Positions 41,794 through 50,321 of a stretch of DNA of 64,000 nucleotides are shown here, piece by piece. Source of the DNA: Zeimonas sp964538505 (lineage in GTDB: Bacteria; Pseudomonadota; Gammaproteobacteria; Burkholderiales; Burkholderiaceae_E). The DNA lies in the NCBI GenBank assembly GCA_964538505.1, contig CAZIDY010000001.1, positions 248,001 to 312,000 on the forward strand, written 5' to 3'. Each line of letters starts with the position of its first letter. Positions within the stretch are counted from its first letter, which is position 1. Below the pieces are notes generated by a model. It did not search any database. It had not been told where the DNA came from and saw nothing but the letters and a program-made list of their open reading frames with translations. A program made the position numbers and the translations under genes.

Positions 41794-43002
41794 ATGCCCG
41801 CCTACCGCTACGAAGCCGCGGACGCTGCGGGCCAGCTCGCGCGCGGCGTCATCGATGCCGATTCGCCGCGCCACGCGCGCGGGCTGCTGCGCGACCGGGG
41901 CCTTGCGCCGCTCGAGGTGAGCGCGGTGCAGGACGGCGCGGCGGGCAGCGGCCGATCGATCGGCGGGCGCCTTTCTGCGGCCGATCTTTCACTCGCCACA
42001 CGCCAGCTCGCCAGCCTGCTGTCGGCACGCCTGCCGATCGAGCAGGCGCTCGATGCGGTGGTCGAGCAGGCCGAGCGGCAGTCGGTGCGCGAGCGTTTCG
42101 CCGCGGTGCGCAGCGAGGTCGTCGGCGGGCAGACGCTGGCGCAGGCGCTCGCCCGGCAGCCGCGCGATTTCCCCGAGGTGTACCGAGCGCTGGTGTCGGC
42201 CGGAGAACAGTCGGGAGATCTCGCGCTCGTGATGAGCCGCCTCGCCGACTACATCGAGTCGCGCACCGCGCTGGCGCAGCGCATCGGGCTCGCCTTCACC
42301 TATCCGGCGATCGTCACCGCCGTCGCGATGCTCGTCATCGTCGCGATGCTCGCCTACGTGGTGCCCCAGGTGGTCAGCGTGTTCCAGCAGACGCGGCAGG
42401 AGCTGCCTGCGCTCACCGTCGGCCTGATGGCGACCTCCGACTTCGTCCGCGAATGGGGGCTGCTCGTGCTGCTGCTCGTCGTGGGGGCGCTGGTAGGCTT
42501 TCGTGCGGCGTTGCGCTCGCCGAGCTTCCGGCTCTCGTGGCATCGGCGCACGCTGCGCCTGCCGGTGGTCGGGCGCCTGGTCCGCGGGCTGAACACCGCG
42601 CGCTTCGCGTCGACGCTCGGCATCCTTACGAGCAGCGGCGTACCGCTGATCCGCGCGCTCGAGGCCGGTGCGCGCACGCTGTCGAACGACGCGCTGCGGC
42701 TGAACGTGCAGGACGCGATCGCTCGCGTGCGCGAAGGCTCGTCGCTGTCGCGTGCGCTGAAGGCGGGCGGGCAGTTCCCGCCGTTGATGATTCACATGAT
42801 CGCCAGTGGCGAGGCGACCGGCGAGCTTTCGGCAATGCTCGAGCGCACCGCCGCGACGCTGTCGCAGGAAACCGAGCGTCGCACGCTCACGCTTACCAGC
42901 CTGCTCGAGCCGCTGCTGATCCTCGTGATGGGCGGCATCGTGCTCGTGATCGTGCTGGCGGTGCTGCTGCCGATCATCGAGATCAATGATCTCGTGAGGT
43001 GA
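41794..43002 (+). CDS. gspF: Type II secretion inner-membrane platform protein GspF
   Basis: A 402-residue protein with two T2SSF domains. The first includes LATRQLASLLSARLPIEQALDAV and the membrane helix TYPAIVTAVAMLVIVAMLAYVVPQ. The second includes RFASTLGILTSSGVPLIRALEAGA and SLLEPLLILVMGGIVLVIVLAVLLPIIEINDLV. Last gene of the gsp operon, ending in a dispersed repeat. It starts seven bases after gspE. Confidence 0.95.
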   Translation: MPAYRYEAADAAGQLARGVIDADSPRHARGLLRDRGLAPLEVSAVQDGAAGSGRSIGGRLSAADLSLATRQLASLLSARLPIEQALDAVVEQAERQSVRERFAAVRSEVVGGQTLAQALARQPRDFPEVYRALVSAGEQSGDLALVMSRLADYIESRTALAQRIGLAFTYPAIVTAVAMLVIVAMLAYVVPQVVSVFQQTRQELPALTVGLMATSDFVREWGLLVLLLVVGALVGFRAALRSPSFRLSWHRRTLRLPVVGRLVRGLNTARFASTLGILTSSGVPLIRALEAGARTLSNDALRLNVQDAIARVREGSSLSRALKAGGQFPPLMIHMIASGEATGELSAMLERTAATLSQETERRTLTLTSLLEPLLILVMGGIVLVIVLAVLLPIIEINDLVR

Positions 43003-43046
43003 AGGGTGAAGGGTCAAGGGGAAAACCGGGGTCAGACCACGGTTTC
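43001..43046 (+). repeat. Dispersed repeat after gspF: GAAGGG tract plus GGGGTCAGACCACGG motif
   Basis: The tract 43001-43027 (GAAGGGTGAAGGG... ending GGGGAAAACC) resembles one arm of the inverted repeat at 15286. It continues into CGGGGTCAGACCACGGTTTC (43027-43046), which recurs exactly, inverted, at 43517-43536 inside attH. It may provide a terminator or be the scar of a mobile repeat. Confidence 0.7.
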
Positions 43047-43258
43047 TTCGCCGACCAGCGATGCGGTTGCCCTTTGTGCAAGCGCGCACATGGGTAACAG
43101 TTTTCCAGGGACATGACGACGAAGGTCTCGATCGGTTCGATGCGCGCATTGGCATCGATGCGTGCCACGGCGAGCGCGCCGACGTGGTTCTGCCACGGGG
43201 AAAACGCTCGCGAAACGAGCAGTTCTCGCTTCACGGCGGAGCTTCTCGCCGTGATCTC
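43047..43258. other. Intergenic stretch between gspF and attH with two small opposing frames
   Basis: Two short frames cover this stretch: 43113-43262 (+, 49 residues) and 42983-43234 (-, 83 residues, extending into gspF). Neither has a recognisable domain or a convincing ribosome binding site. Because the stretch is bordered on both sides by copies of the same 20-base motif, it may be part of a small repeat element rather than host sequence. Confidence 0.3.
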
Positions 43259-44368
43259 CTAAAACGTGACTCGCGCCTCGTAACCCGTCAGCTCGAGATA
43301 GCCACAGCCGACTTCGGCGCCGTGCTCGAGCACGCGGACGGCGCCTTCCCAGTAGACGACGCCCGTCGTCGAGCGGGTGTCGAGCTCCTGGTCGTCGAAC
43401 AGCGGCTCGAGCGTGAAGCTGCGCTCGTCGATCGACAGACGCAGGGCGACGGGGTAACGGACGCCGGTGCGGGGCGAGGTCCAGTGACGCAGCGGCTCGA
43501 AGCGGACCTGCGGTGGGAAACCGTGGTCTGACCCCGATTTCACCGATGTCCATCGCGCGTCGGTCCACAGCGTGCCGCCGTCCCGCTTGCGGATGCGGAA
43601 GGCCATCAGCGCGGAGCCGTCGTCGAAGTTCAGGCCGACCCAGTCCCATCCGGAGGCCGACGGATCGAGGATCTCGCTCGACCATTCGTGGTCGAGCCAG
43701 GCGATTCCTTCGACGGCGTCGCGTCGGGTCGCGTCGCCGACCGTACCGGTCACTTCGAGCTGCGGACGGCTGTAGTAGTAGCTCGCCTGCGTCTCGCGCG
43801 GACCCTTGCGCGAGAAGCCGGCGTCGCCCTGCAGCAGCGGCGGTGCCTTCGGCCGGAAGGCGAGCTCGATCGCCAGCGATGCGTCGGCGATCCGCGTGCG
43901 ATAGACGTCCGATGCTTCGCGCCACAGCGACCAGTCGCCGATCGCAACCTTCGTGTCGGTGCGCGATGCGTGCGCGAGGCCGAGCCCTTCGCGCGCTGCG
44001 CGCTGCGCGTGCAGCAGCGATCCGCGCTCGGGGAGCGCGAGCGCGGCGTGCGCGAAGAGCAGTTGTACCGGCGCGAAGCGGCTCGGGTTCGCGGCGTCGT
44101 GCCCGGTGCGCGAGCGAAAGAAGGTGATCTGCACGCCGGCCGGCTCGCCGCGCTGCGGGCCTTCGATGCGGCGCAGCCAGCCGGTGACGTACCACCATTC
44201 GGTTCGGTACGCATCGTGCGCGCCATGGTCGTGCGGAAAGGACAGCGCGATGCCGCGCACGACGTCGGGATACTGCGCCGGCGACGCGAGCGCCGAAACG
44301 CCCGGCAGTGCGCTTCCCAATGCGCACAGGCCGACCGCGCGCAGGTACCGACGACGCGTTTCGCGCAT
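43259..44368 (-). CDS. attH: AttH/CrtC lipocalin-fold exported protein
   Basis: A 369-residue protein of the AttH/carotenoid 1,2-hydratase (CrtC-like) family. After an N-terminal signal sequence rich in Ala/Leu (possible Tat-like RRRYLR start) come FPHDHGAHDAYRTEWWYVTGWL and AWLDHEWSSEILDPSASGWDWVGLNFDDGSALMAFRIR, both diagnostic. Residues encoded around 43510-43545 (TSVKSGSDHGFPPQ) derive from the dispersed GGGGTCAGACCACGG motif and look like an in-frame insertion between family blocks. The start overlaps the permease stop. The activity is unknown; it acts with the adjacent ABC system, as in AttEFGH of Agrobacterium. Confidence 0.85.
   Translation of the reverse strand: MRETRRRYLRAVGLCALGSALPGVSALASPAQYPDVVRGIALSFPHDHGAHDAYRTEWWYVTGWLRRIEGPQRGEPAGVQITFFRSRTGHDAANPSRFAPVQLLFAHAALALPERGSLLHAQRAAREGLGLAHASRTDTKVAIGDWSLWREASDVYRTRIADASLAIELAFRPKAPPLLQGDAGFSRKGPRETQASYYYSRPQLEVTGTVGDATRRDAVEGIAWLDHEWSSEILDPSASGWDWVGLNFDDGSALMAFRIRKRDGGTLWTDARWTSVKSGSDHGFPPQVRFEPLRHWTSPRTGVRYPVALRLSIDERSFTLEPLFDDQELDTRSTTGVVYWEGAVRVLEHGAEVGCGYLELTGYEARVTF
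43517..43536 (-). repeat. Second copy of the 20-base dispersed motif, inside attH
   Basis: The reverse complement of 43517-43536 is identical to 43027-43046 over 20 bases. It is read in frame as part of attH. A shorter match, AACCGTGGTCTGA, occurs at 57946-57958. Confidence 0.85.
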
Positions 44369-46980
44369 CAGGTGTCCTCCGCCAGCGTGCGTACCGGGTT
44401 GCCCACGGAACGCAAGGCGGCGAGCACCGCTGCCAGCGTGCCGAGCGCGAGCAGGCCGATCGCCGAGGCTGCAAGCAGGCCACCCGGCCACGCGAACTCC
44501 ATCGTCCAGTGGAACGACTGCGGATTCACCCGGTGGATCAGCACCAGCGCAATCGCGACGCCGACGACGAGTCCCCACCCGATCGCGATCACGATCTGCA
44601 GCAGCGCTTCGATCGCGAAGGACACGGCGATCTGCGCGCGTGTGAGCCCCAGGTGCTGCAGCGTCGCGAACTCACGCCGTCGCGCGAGCCCCTCGGCCGC
44701 CCAGGTCGAGGCCACGCCGAAGAGCGCGACCGCGATCGCGATCGCCTCGAGCGCATAGGTGACGGCGAAACTGCGATCGAAGATGCGCAGCGACCGTGCG
44801 CGCAGATCGCCGCTGCTGCGCCACGTGAATCCCGCGACATCGCCGACCGTTTCGCGCAACGCCCGCCAGGCTTCATCCCGCGGTGTCGGGTCGTCGAACC
44901 ACACGGCGACGTCGTTCGCGGTGTCGTCGCCGCCGAGCGCCTGCCACGCGGCGGAGTCGACGACGACGCTTCCGTGCTGTCGAGCATAGTCGCGCCAGAC
45001 GCCCGCGACGAACAGCGGCATCGTCGGGTTGCCGCTGTCCGTCGCGTCGATCTGTGCGATCGACGCGCTCTGCGACGCCGGCAACGGCAACGGGCGCTCG
45101 ATCGTCGTCCCCGGTGCGAAGCCGTACAGGTCGACCATCGCTTCGCTGACGTACACCGGAATCGTGCTCTCGGGCGCTGCATGAATCGCACCGACGATCG
45201 CCAGTCGCGCCGACGGGTCGCGCGCATCGATCGGGCGCACGAGCAGTCGCACCGGCGGACGCTCGGCGTCGAGGTTCCAGTCGACGACGCGCAGGAACTC
45301 GGCTCGCGCAACACCCGGCGTCGTCGCGATCCTTTGCTGCAATGCCGGGCTGATGGGTGCTGCCGCCGCGCCTTCCGGAACGCTGCCGTAGGCATCGGCC
45401 GGCAGCACGACGTCGAGCCAGTCGGCGACCGACTCGCGAAAGCTCGTGACCATGATCGCCATCGCAGCCGCCAGCGCGAAGCTCGCGACGATCGCCGACA
45501 TCGCCGCCGATGCGCTGCGCGGTGCTCCGTGCAGTCGGTGCACTGCGAGCCAGCCGAGTGCCTTGCCGCCTGCGCCTGCGACGCTGCGCACGGCGAGCGC
45601 GCCGACGAACCCGACGATGCGCGGCAACGCGGCGATGGCGCCGACGAGCCATGCCGCGATCGCCGCGTACGCGGCCCACGGAATTCCGCCGATCGGCGGC
45701 AGCGCCAGCAGCACCGCGCCGACGCTGAAGCAGGCGAGGGCGAGCCCGCGGCGTCCCGCAACCGGCATGCTCTCTTCGAAGCCGCCTGCACGCAGCGCGC
45801 GGGCAGCCGGCAGCCGGCGTAATGCATGCGCGGGTGCAAGGCTGCCGGCCAGCCCGGTGACGATGCCGGCGAACGCGAAGGCGAAGCTTGCCAGCGGGTC
45901 GACGACCAGCGTTGGATGCGTCCCGCGGAAATAGCCTCCGCCCAGGTCGCCGCCCGAGTGCTCGAGCAGCAATGCGGCCAATGCGATGCCGCCCGCCACC
46001 CCGAGGATTGCACCGAGCGTGCCGATGAACAGACCCTGCGCGAGCACGTGCTGCGCAAGCCAGCGCTCGTGCGCGCCGAGCACCGCGAGCAGCGCGAGCT
46101 CACGATGCTGGCGCGCGACCGCGAGCGCCAGCGTCGAGTGCACGATGAAGGCGCCGGTGAACCACGCAACCAGCGCGAGCACGTTCAGGTTCACCCGATA
46201 GGCGCGCGAGATCGTCGAGGCGCGCTCGCTGCCGGCCTGCGGCGTCGTCCAGTAGGCCTGCGCGGCGGTTCGCTCGCTCCATTCGCTGCGCAGCGCGTCG
46301 ACGTCGGCGCCGCGCTCGAAGCGAAGGTCGATGCGGCTGAGGCGGCCGAGCCAGCCGAGCCGCCATTGCATCGTTCCGAGGTCCATCACCGCCAGCGACT
46401 GGCCCGCAGCGGCGCCCGGAACCGTGCCCGCGATGCGTAGCGGGACGCGCTCGCCGCCGGCGAGCAGCACGACACGCTCGCCTTCGGCGAGCTCGAGCGA
46501 CGCGAGCGCTGCGTTCGACAGGAAGATCGCGTCGTCGTCGAAGAGCGACGATCGGGCGCCTTCCCGCTCGTTGCCGGCCGGTACCGGTACGAGATTCGGC
46601 GTCACCTGCGCGGCGCGGAAGAGGTCGATTCCGATCACGCGAAGAGAAGTCGTCGGACGGTCGGCGAGCGCGAAGCGCGCGTCGATGATCGGGCTCGCGA
46701 CGAGCGCCCCGGATGCGCCCGCGATCGCTGCATAGAGCGATTCGTCGAAGCTGTCGCCGCGCGCGCGGATCTGTGCCTGCGCCTCGCCTTCGGCGCGCGA
46801 CACCGCGGCGGAGAACTCGTCGAGTGCCGATCGGTTGACCAGCGCGATCGACAGCGCGAGCGCGACGCCGATCGCGATCGCGAGCACGGCGATCGACGCA
46901 CGGCCGGGTTGTGCGCGCCATTGCGCAAGCAGCATCCAGCGCAGCAGCGTGTACGGCGTGCGTTGCGGCTGCGCGTTCAT
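44368..46980 (-). CDS. FtsX/MacB-type ABC transporter permease (AttF/AttG-like)
   Basis: An 870-residue permease with two FtsX domains. The N-terminal helix (ASIAVLAIAIGVALALSIALVNRSAL) and a periplasmic domain are followed by three helices around VLALVAWFTGAFIVHSTLALAVARQHRELALLAVLGA. A middle pair of helices and a second periplasmic domain follow, then the C-terminal trio AIAIAVALFGVASTWAAEGLARRREFATLQHLGLTRAQI. This matches the large permease of AttEFGH/LolCE-like systems, which move lipid-linked or hydrophobic molecules rather than importing solutes. The start overlaps the ATPase stop (ATGA). The longer open frame upstream is a shadow. Confidence 0.88.
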   Translation of the reverse strand: MNAQPQRTPYTLLRWMLLAQWRAQPGRASIAVLAIAIGVALALSIALVNRSALDEFSAAVSRAEGEAQAQIRARGDSFDESLYAAIAGASGALVASPIIDARFALADRPTTSLRVIGIDLFRAAQVTPNLVPVPAGNEREGARSSLFDDDAIFLSNAALASLELAEGERVVLLAGGERVPLRIAGTVPGAAAGQSLAVMDLGTMQWRLGWLGRLSRIDLRFERGADVDALRSEWSERTAAQAYWTTPQAGSERASTISRAYRVNLNVLALVAWFTGAFIVHSTLALAVARQHRELALLAVLGAHERWLAQHVLAQGLFIGTLGAILGVAGGIALAALLLEHSGGDLGGGYFRGTHPTLVVDPLASFAFAFAGIVTGLAGSLAPAHALRRLPAARALRAGGFEESMPVAGRRGLALACFSVGAVLLALPPIGGIPWAAYAAIAAWLVGAIAALPRIVGFVGALAVRSVAGAGGKALGWLAVHRLHGAPRSASAAMSAIVASFALAAAMAIMVTSFRESVADWLDVVLPADAYGSVPEGAAAAPISPALQQRIATTPGVARAEFLRVVDWNLDAERPPVRLLVRPIDARDPSARLAIVGAIHAAPESTIPVYVSEAMVDLYGFAPGTTIERPLPLPASQSASIAQIDATDSGNPTMPLFVAGVWRDYARQHGSVVVDSAAWQALGGDDTANDVAVWFDDPTPRDEAWRALRETVGDVAGFTWRSSGDLRARSLRIFDRSFAVTYALEAIAIAVALFGVASTWAAEGLARRREFATLQHLGLTRAQIAVSFAIEALLQIVIAIGWGLVVGVAIALVLIHRVNPQSFHWTMEFAWPGGLLAASAIGLLALGTLAAVLAALRSVGNPVRTLAEDT

Positions 46981-47687
46981 CGCTGCAACGAACGCAGCCT
47001 CTCCGGCCGCGACGGCGGATCGCCTTCGTTCTCGAGCTTGTGCTGCTGCAGCCGCACACGCCGGTCGGCGATGCGCGCGGCCTGCTCCGAGTGCGTCACG
47101 AGAACCAGCGCTGCACCGCAGGCATCGATCGCCGAGGCGATCCGCTCGAGCGCCTGCTGCGCGGTCGACGGATCGAGATTGCCGGTGGGTTCGTCGGCGA
47201 GCACGAGCGCGGGTTCGTGCACGAGTGCGCGCGCAAGCGCGACGCGCTGTTGCTCGCCACCGGACAGCTCGCGCGGAAGTGCGTGCAGCCGTGCGCCGAG
47301 GCCCAGGTCGTCGAGCCAGCGTGCCGCGCGACCTTGCGCTTCGTCGGCCGATAGTCCGGCCAGCAGCAGCGGCACGGCGACGTTCTGCACGGCGTCCAGG
47401 TGCGCAAGCAGATGGAACGCCTGGAAGACGAAGCCGATGTACTCGCGACGCACGCGCGCGCGTGCATCGCTGCCGAGTGCCGACATCTCGTGGCCGAGCA
47501 CGCGCACGACGCCGGCATCGGGTGACTCCAGTCCGGCGATCAGGTTCAGCAGCGTCGACTTGCCGCTGCCCGATTCGCCGAGCAGCGCGACGCGCTCGCC
47601 GCGCTCGACCCGCAGCGAGACGTCGTCCAGGACGAGATGCGCGCCGAAGGCCTTTCGCACGCCGACGAGCTCGACTGCGGGAATCAT
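46977..47687 (-). CDS. LolD/MacB-type ABC transporter ATPase (AttE-like)
   Basis: A 236-residue ATPase with Walker A GESGSGKSTLLNLIAGLE, the Q-loop FVFQAFHLLAHLDAVQNVAVPLLLAG typical of the LolD group, signature LSGGEQQRVALARALVHEP and Walker B LVLADEPTGNLD. The ATG at 47687 gives the normal N-terminus. It diverges from the penicillin acylase gene with 81 bases between. It would drive the large permease and act together with AttH. Confidence 0.9.
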   Translation of the reverse strand: MIPAVELVGVRKAFGAHLVLDDVSLRVERGERVALLGESGSGKSTLLNLIAGLESPDAGVVRVLGHEMSALGSDARARVRREYIGFVFQAFHLLAHLDAVQNVAVPLLLAGLSADEAQGRAARWLDDLGLGARLHALPRELSGGEQQRVALARALVHEPALVLADEPTGNLDPSTAQQALERIASAIDACGAALVLVTHSEQAARIADRRVRLQQHKLENEGDPPSRPERLRSLQR

Positions 47688-47768
47688 GCGCAACAGGGCC
47701 AGCGGAATCGGGCCGCCCATGATACGTTGCCGCGTTCGCCGCTCCGGGGAGGCGGCGGGGAGGAGGCG

Positions 47769-50315
47769 ATGGTCTCGGCACGAAGACGACGCCCGCGAAG
47801 CTCGCGGCGCCCACTCGTGCGGCTGCTCGGCACGCTGTTTGCGCTCGCGCTGGTGTTCGTTTTCGGAGCCGCACTCGTCTGGCGTTTCCTGGCGCTGCCG
47901 CAGACCACGGGCGAGCTCGTGCTCGACGGCCTCGACGGGCCGGTTCGCGTCGTTCGCGATCGCCACGGCATTCCGCATGTGTTCGCGGAATCGCCGCGCG
48001 ACGCATTCCGCGCACTCGGGCTGCTGCACGCGCAGGATCGTCTCTGGCAGCTCGAGATGAATCGCCGCATCGTGCACGGTGCGCTCGCCGAGGTGCTCGG
48101 CGCCGATGCGCTCGGCAACGACCGTTTCCTGCGCACGCTCGGCATCCGTCGCAACGCGGAGAGAATCGAAGCCGGGCTCGATGCGGCGACGCGCGAGGCG
48201 CTGCAGGCCTACGCCGATGGCATCAACGCGTGGATCGGGCAGGTCGCCACTCGTCCCTGGCAGCTCTCGCCCGAATTCCTGTTGCTCGGCGCTCGCCCGC
48301 AGCGCTGGGAACCGGCCGACTCGATCGGCTGGGCGACGATGATGGCGTGGGACCTCTCCGGCAACCACGGCGTCGAGCTGCTGCGACTGGCGCTGCTCGG
48401 TCGCCTCGACCCGCAACGGGTGGCCGAGCTGATCGGCACGACACCGCCGCTGCCGCTGGCCGACCCGGCGAAGCTGTACGCCGATGAGGCGGCCGCGCAG
48501 TCCGATGCGACGAAGAGCGGCCGACTCGCCGCGCATGCGCTCGAGCTGGCAAACGCGATCGCGCAGGTGCTGCCGTCGACCTCGCTCGACAGCCTCGGCT
48601 CGAACAACTGGGCGGTCGACGCAAGCCGCACGCCGAGCGGCAAGCCGATCCTTGCCAACGACCCGCATCTGCCGCTCGGTGCGCCGTCGCTGTGGTATCT
48701 CGCGCACCTGTCGGCGCCCGGCCTCGAGGTGATCGGCGCGACGCTGCCCGGTTTGCCCTATGTCGTCGTCGGTCGTTCCGATCGATTCGCCTGGGGCTTC
48801 ACGAACACCGCGCCCGACAGCCAGGACCTCTATCTCGAGCGGGTCCATCCCGACGATCCGGGCCGCTATCGCACGCCCGATGGCTGGGCGGCCTTCGAGA
48901 CCCGCACCGAGACGATCCGTGTCAAGGGGGCGCCGGAGGTCGAGCACGTCGTGCGCTCGACGCGACACGGTCCGGTGATCTCCGACGTGCTCGCGTCCGG
49001 CCGCAACGTGCTCGAAGCACGCGGCCTGGCGTCGCACGTGCTGTCCTTCGCGTGGACGATGCTCTCGCCCGAGGATCGCACCGTGCACGCGGGCCTCGGC
49101 ATGAACATCGCCACCGACTGGGCGTCGTTTCGCGAAGCATTGCGCGATTTCCGCGGCCCGCAGCAGAACGTCGTCTTTGCCGACGTAGACGGGCGCATCG
49201 CCTTCGTCGCCGCCGGCGCCGTTCCGCTACGCCGTCCTGACAACGAGCTGCGCGGCAGTCTTCCGGCGCCCGGCTGGGACGCGCGCTACGACTGGGTCGG
49301 CACGATCGCCTTCGACGAGCTGCCGCAGCGCGAGCAGCCCGACGACGGCCTGCTCGTCACGGCGAACCAGCGCATCGCTGGCGACGACTATCCGCATTAC
49401 CTCGGCGGCGAATGGGCGCTGCCCTATCGCTCGGATCGGATCACCGCCAAGCTGCGCGCGATCGACGTGCACGACGTCGACGCATTCGCTGCCCTGCAGG
49501 CCGATGTCGGCTCGCCGGCCGTCGGCGAGATGTTGCCGCACCTGCTGAGAACGCAGGCGCGCAGCGAGCGCGCGCACCACGCGCTCGAGCTGCTGCGCCG
49601 ATGGGCCGATGCCGCCGACGAACGCGATGCGCCGGCGATGCTTGCCGAGTTGCCCGAGCCGCTGATCGCGGTCGCCTGGATCGACCGGCTGCGCCGTGCC
49701 GTCTTCGAGGACGAGGTCGGCGCCGAGCTCTTCGTGCAGCTCGAACGCCATCGGATGCGGCACAACCCGCTACGTGACGTATTCGAGCGGCCCGATCTCG
49801 CGCACTGGTGCGACGACCGCACGACGCCCGAAGTCGAAGCTTGCGACGAGATGCTGGCGCGCTCGCTCGACGAGGTCGTCGACGAGCTGTCGCGCCGACT
49901 CGGCGGCGAGCCGGAAAGCTGGCAATGGGGGCGGCTGCATCCGGCGGTTTCGACGCACCGGCCTTTCGGCCGGCACTGGCTGCTGTCGAAGTGGTTCGAC
50001 CTGCGCGTGCCCAGCGGCGGCGATCCGAGCACGATCAATCTCGCGCGCCACGATCCGTGGGATCCGGTGGCGCCCTTCGAGAATCGCTGGGCGGCCGGTT
50101 ATCGCGCGATCTACGACCTGGCCGAGCCCGACGCGTCGCGCTTCATCCATTCGACCGGCCAGAGCGGCCATCGATTCTCGCCGCACTACGGCGACCTGGT
50201 CGAGCCGTGGTCGAAGGGCCGCTACCTGCCGATGGTGACTTCGCGCGAGCGCATCGAGCGCGACGCTGCCGCGGTGCTGGTGCTGCAGCCCGCCGCAGCG
50301 CAGACGACAAACTAG
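47769..50315 (+). CDS. Penicillin-acylase-family Ntn hydrolase
   Basis: An 848-residue precursor. A basic start and one hydrophobic helix (about 18-43) act as signal or anchor; GPVRVVRDRHGIPHVFAESPRDAFRALGLLHAQDRLWQLEM begins the alpha chain. The autocatalytic site is LGSNNWAV with S278 as the new N-terminal nucleophile of the beta chain, followed by KPILANDPHLPLGAPSLWYLAHL. Relatives cleave amide bonds of penicillins, acyl-homoserine lactones or N-acyl amino acids; the substrate here is unknown. Purine-rich AGGAGG immediately precedes the ATG. It ends tail to tail with selD, six bases apart. Confidence 0.9.
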   Translation: MVSARRRRPRSSRRPLVRLLGTLFALALVFVFGAALVWRFLALPQTTGELVLDGLDGPVRVVRDRHGIPHVFAESPRDAFRALGLLHAQDRLWQLEMNRRIVHGALAEVLGADALGNDRFLRTLGIRRNAERIEAGLDAATREALQAYADGINAWIGQVATRPWQLSPEFLLLGARPQRWEPADSIGWATMMAWDLSGNHGVELLRLALLGRLDPQRVAELIGTTPPLPLADPAKLYADEAAAQSDATKSGRLAAHALELANAIAQVLPSTSLDSLGSNNWAVDASRTPSGKPILANDPHLPLGAPSLWYLAHLSAPGLEVIGATLPGLPYVVVGRSDRFAWGFTNTAPDSQDLYLERVHPDDPGRYRTPDGWAAFETRTETIRVKGAPEVEHVVRSTRHGPVISDVLASGRNVLEARGLASHVLSFAWTMLSPEDRTVHAGLGMNIATDWASFREALRDFRGPQQNVVFADVDGRIAFVAAGAVPLRRPDNELRGSLPAPGWDARYDWVGTIAFDELPQREQPDDGLLVTANQRIAGDDYPHYLGGEWALPYRSDRITAKLRAIDVHDVDAFAALQADVGSPAVGEMLPHLLRTQARSERAHHALELLRRWADAADERDAPAMLAELPEPLIAVAWIDRLRRAVFEDEVGAELFVQLERHRMRHNPLRDVFERPDLAHWCDDRTTPEVEACDEMLARSLDEVVDELSRRLGGEPESWQWGRLHPAVSTHRPFGRHWLLSKWFDLRVPSGGDPSTINLARHDPWDPVAPFENRWAAGYRAIYDLAEPDASRFIHSTGQSGHRFSPHYGDLVEPWSKGRYLPMVTSRERIERDAAAVLVLQPAAAQTTN

Positions 50316-50321
50316 AAGACG

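Noticed and set aside
42983..43234. 83-residue minus-strand frame after gspF
   Set aside because: It begins in an unassigned stretch, runs through the dispersed repeat and into gspF, and shows no recognisable domain. Described only as part of the intergenic feature.
44368..48015. A 1215-residue continuous minus-strand frame
   Set aside because: Only the part from 46980 down encodes the FtsX-type permease. The upstream part overlaps the ATPase gene in another frame and has low-complexity Arg/Ala composition.
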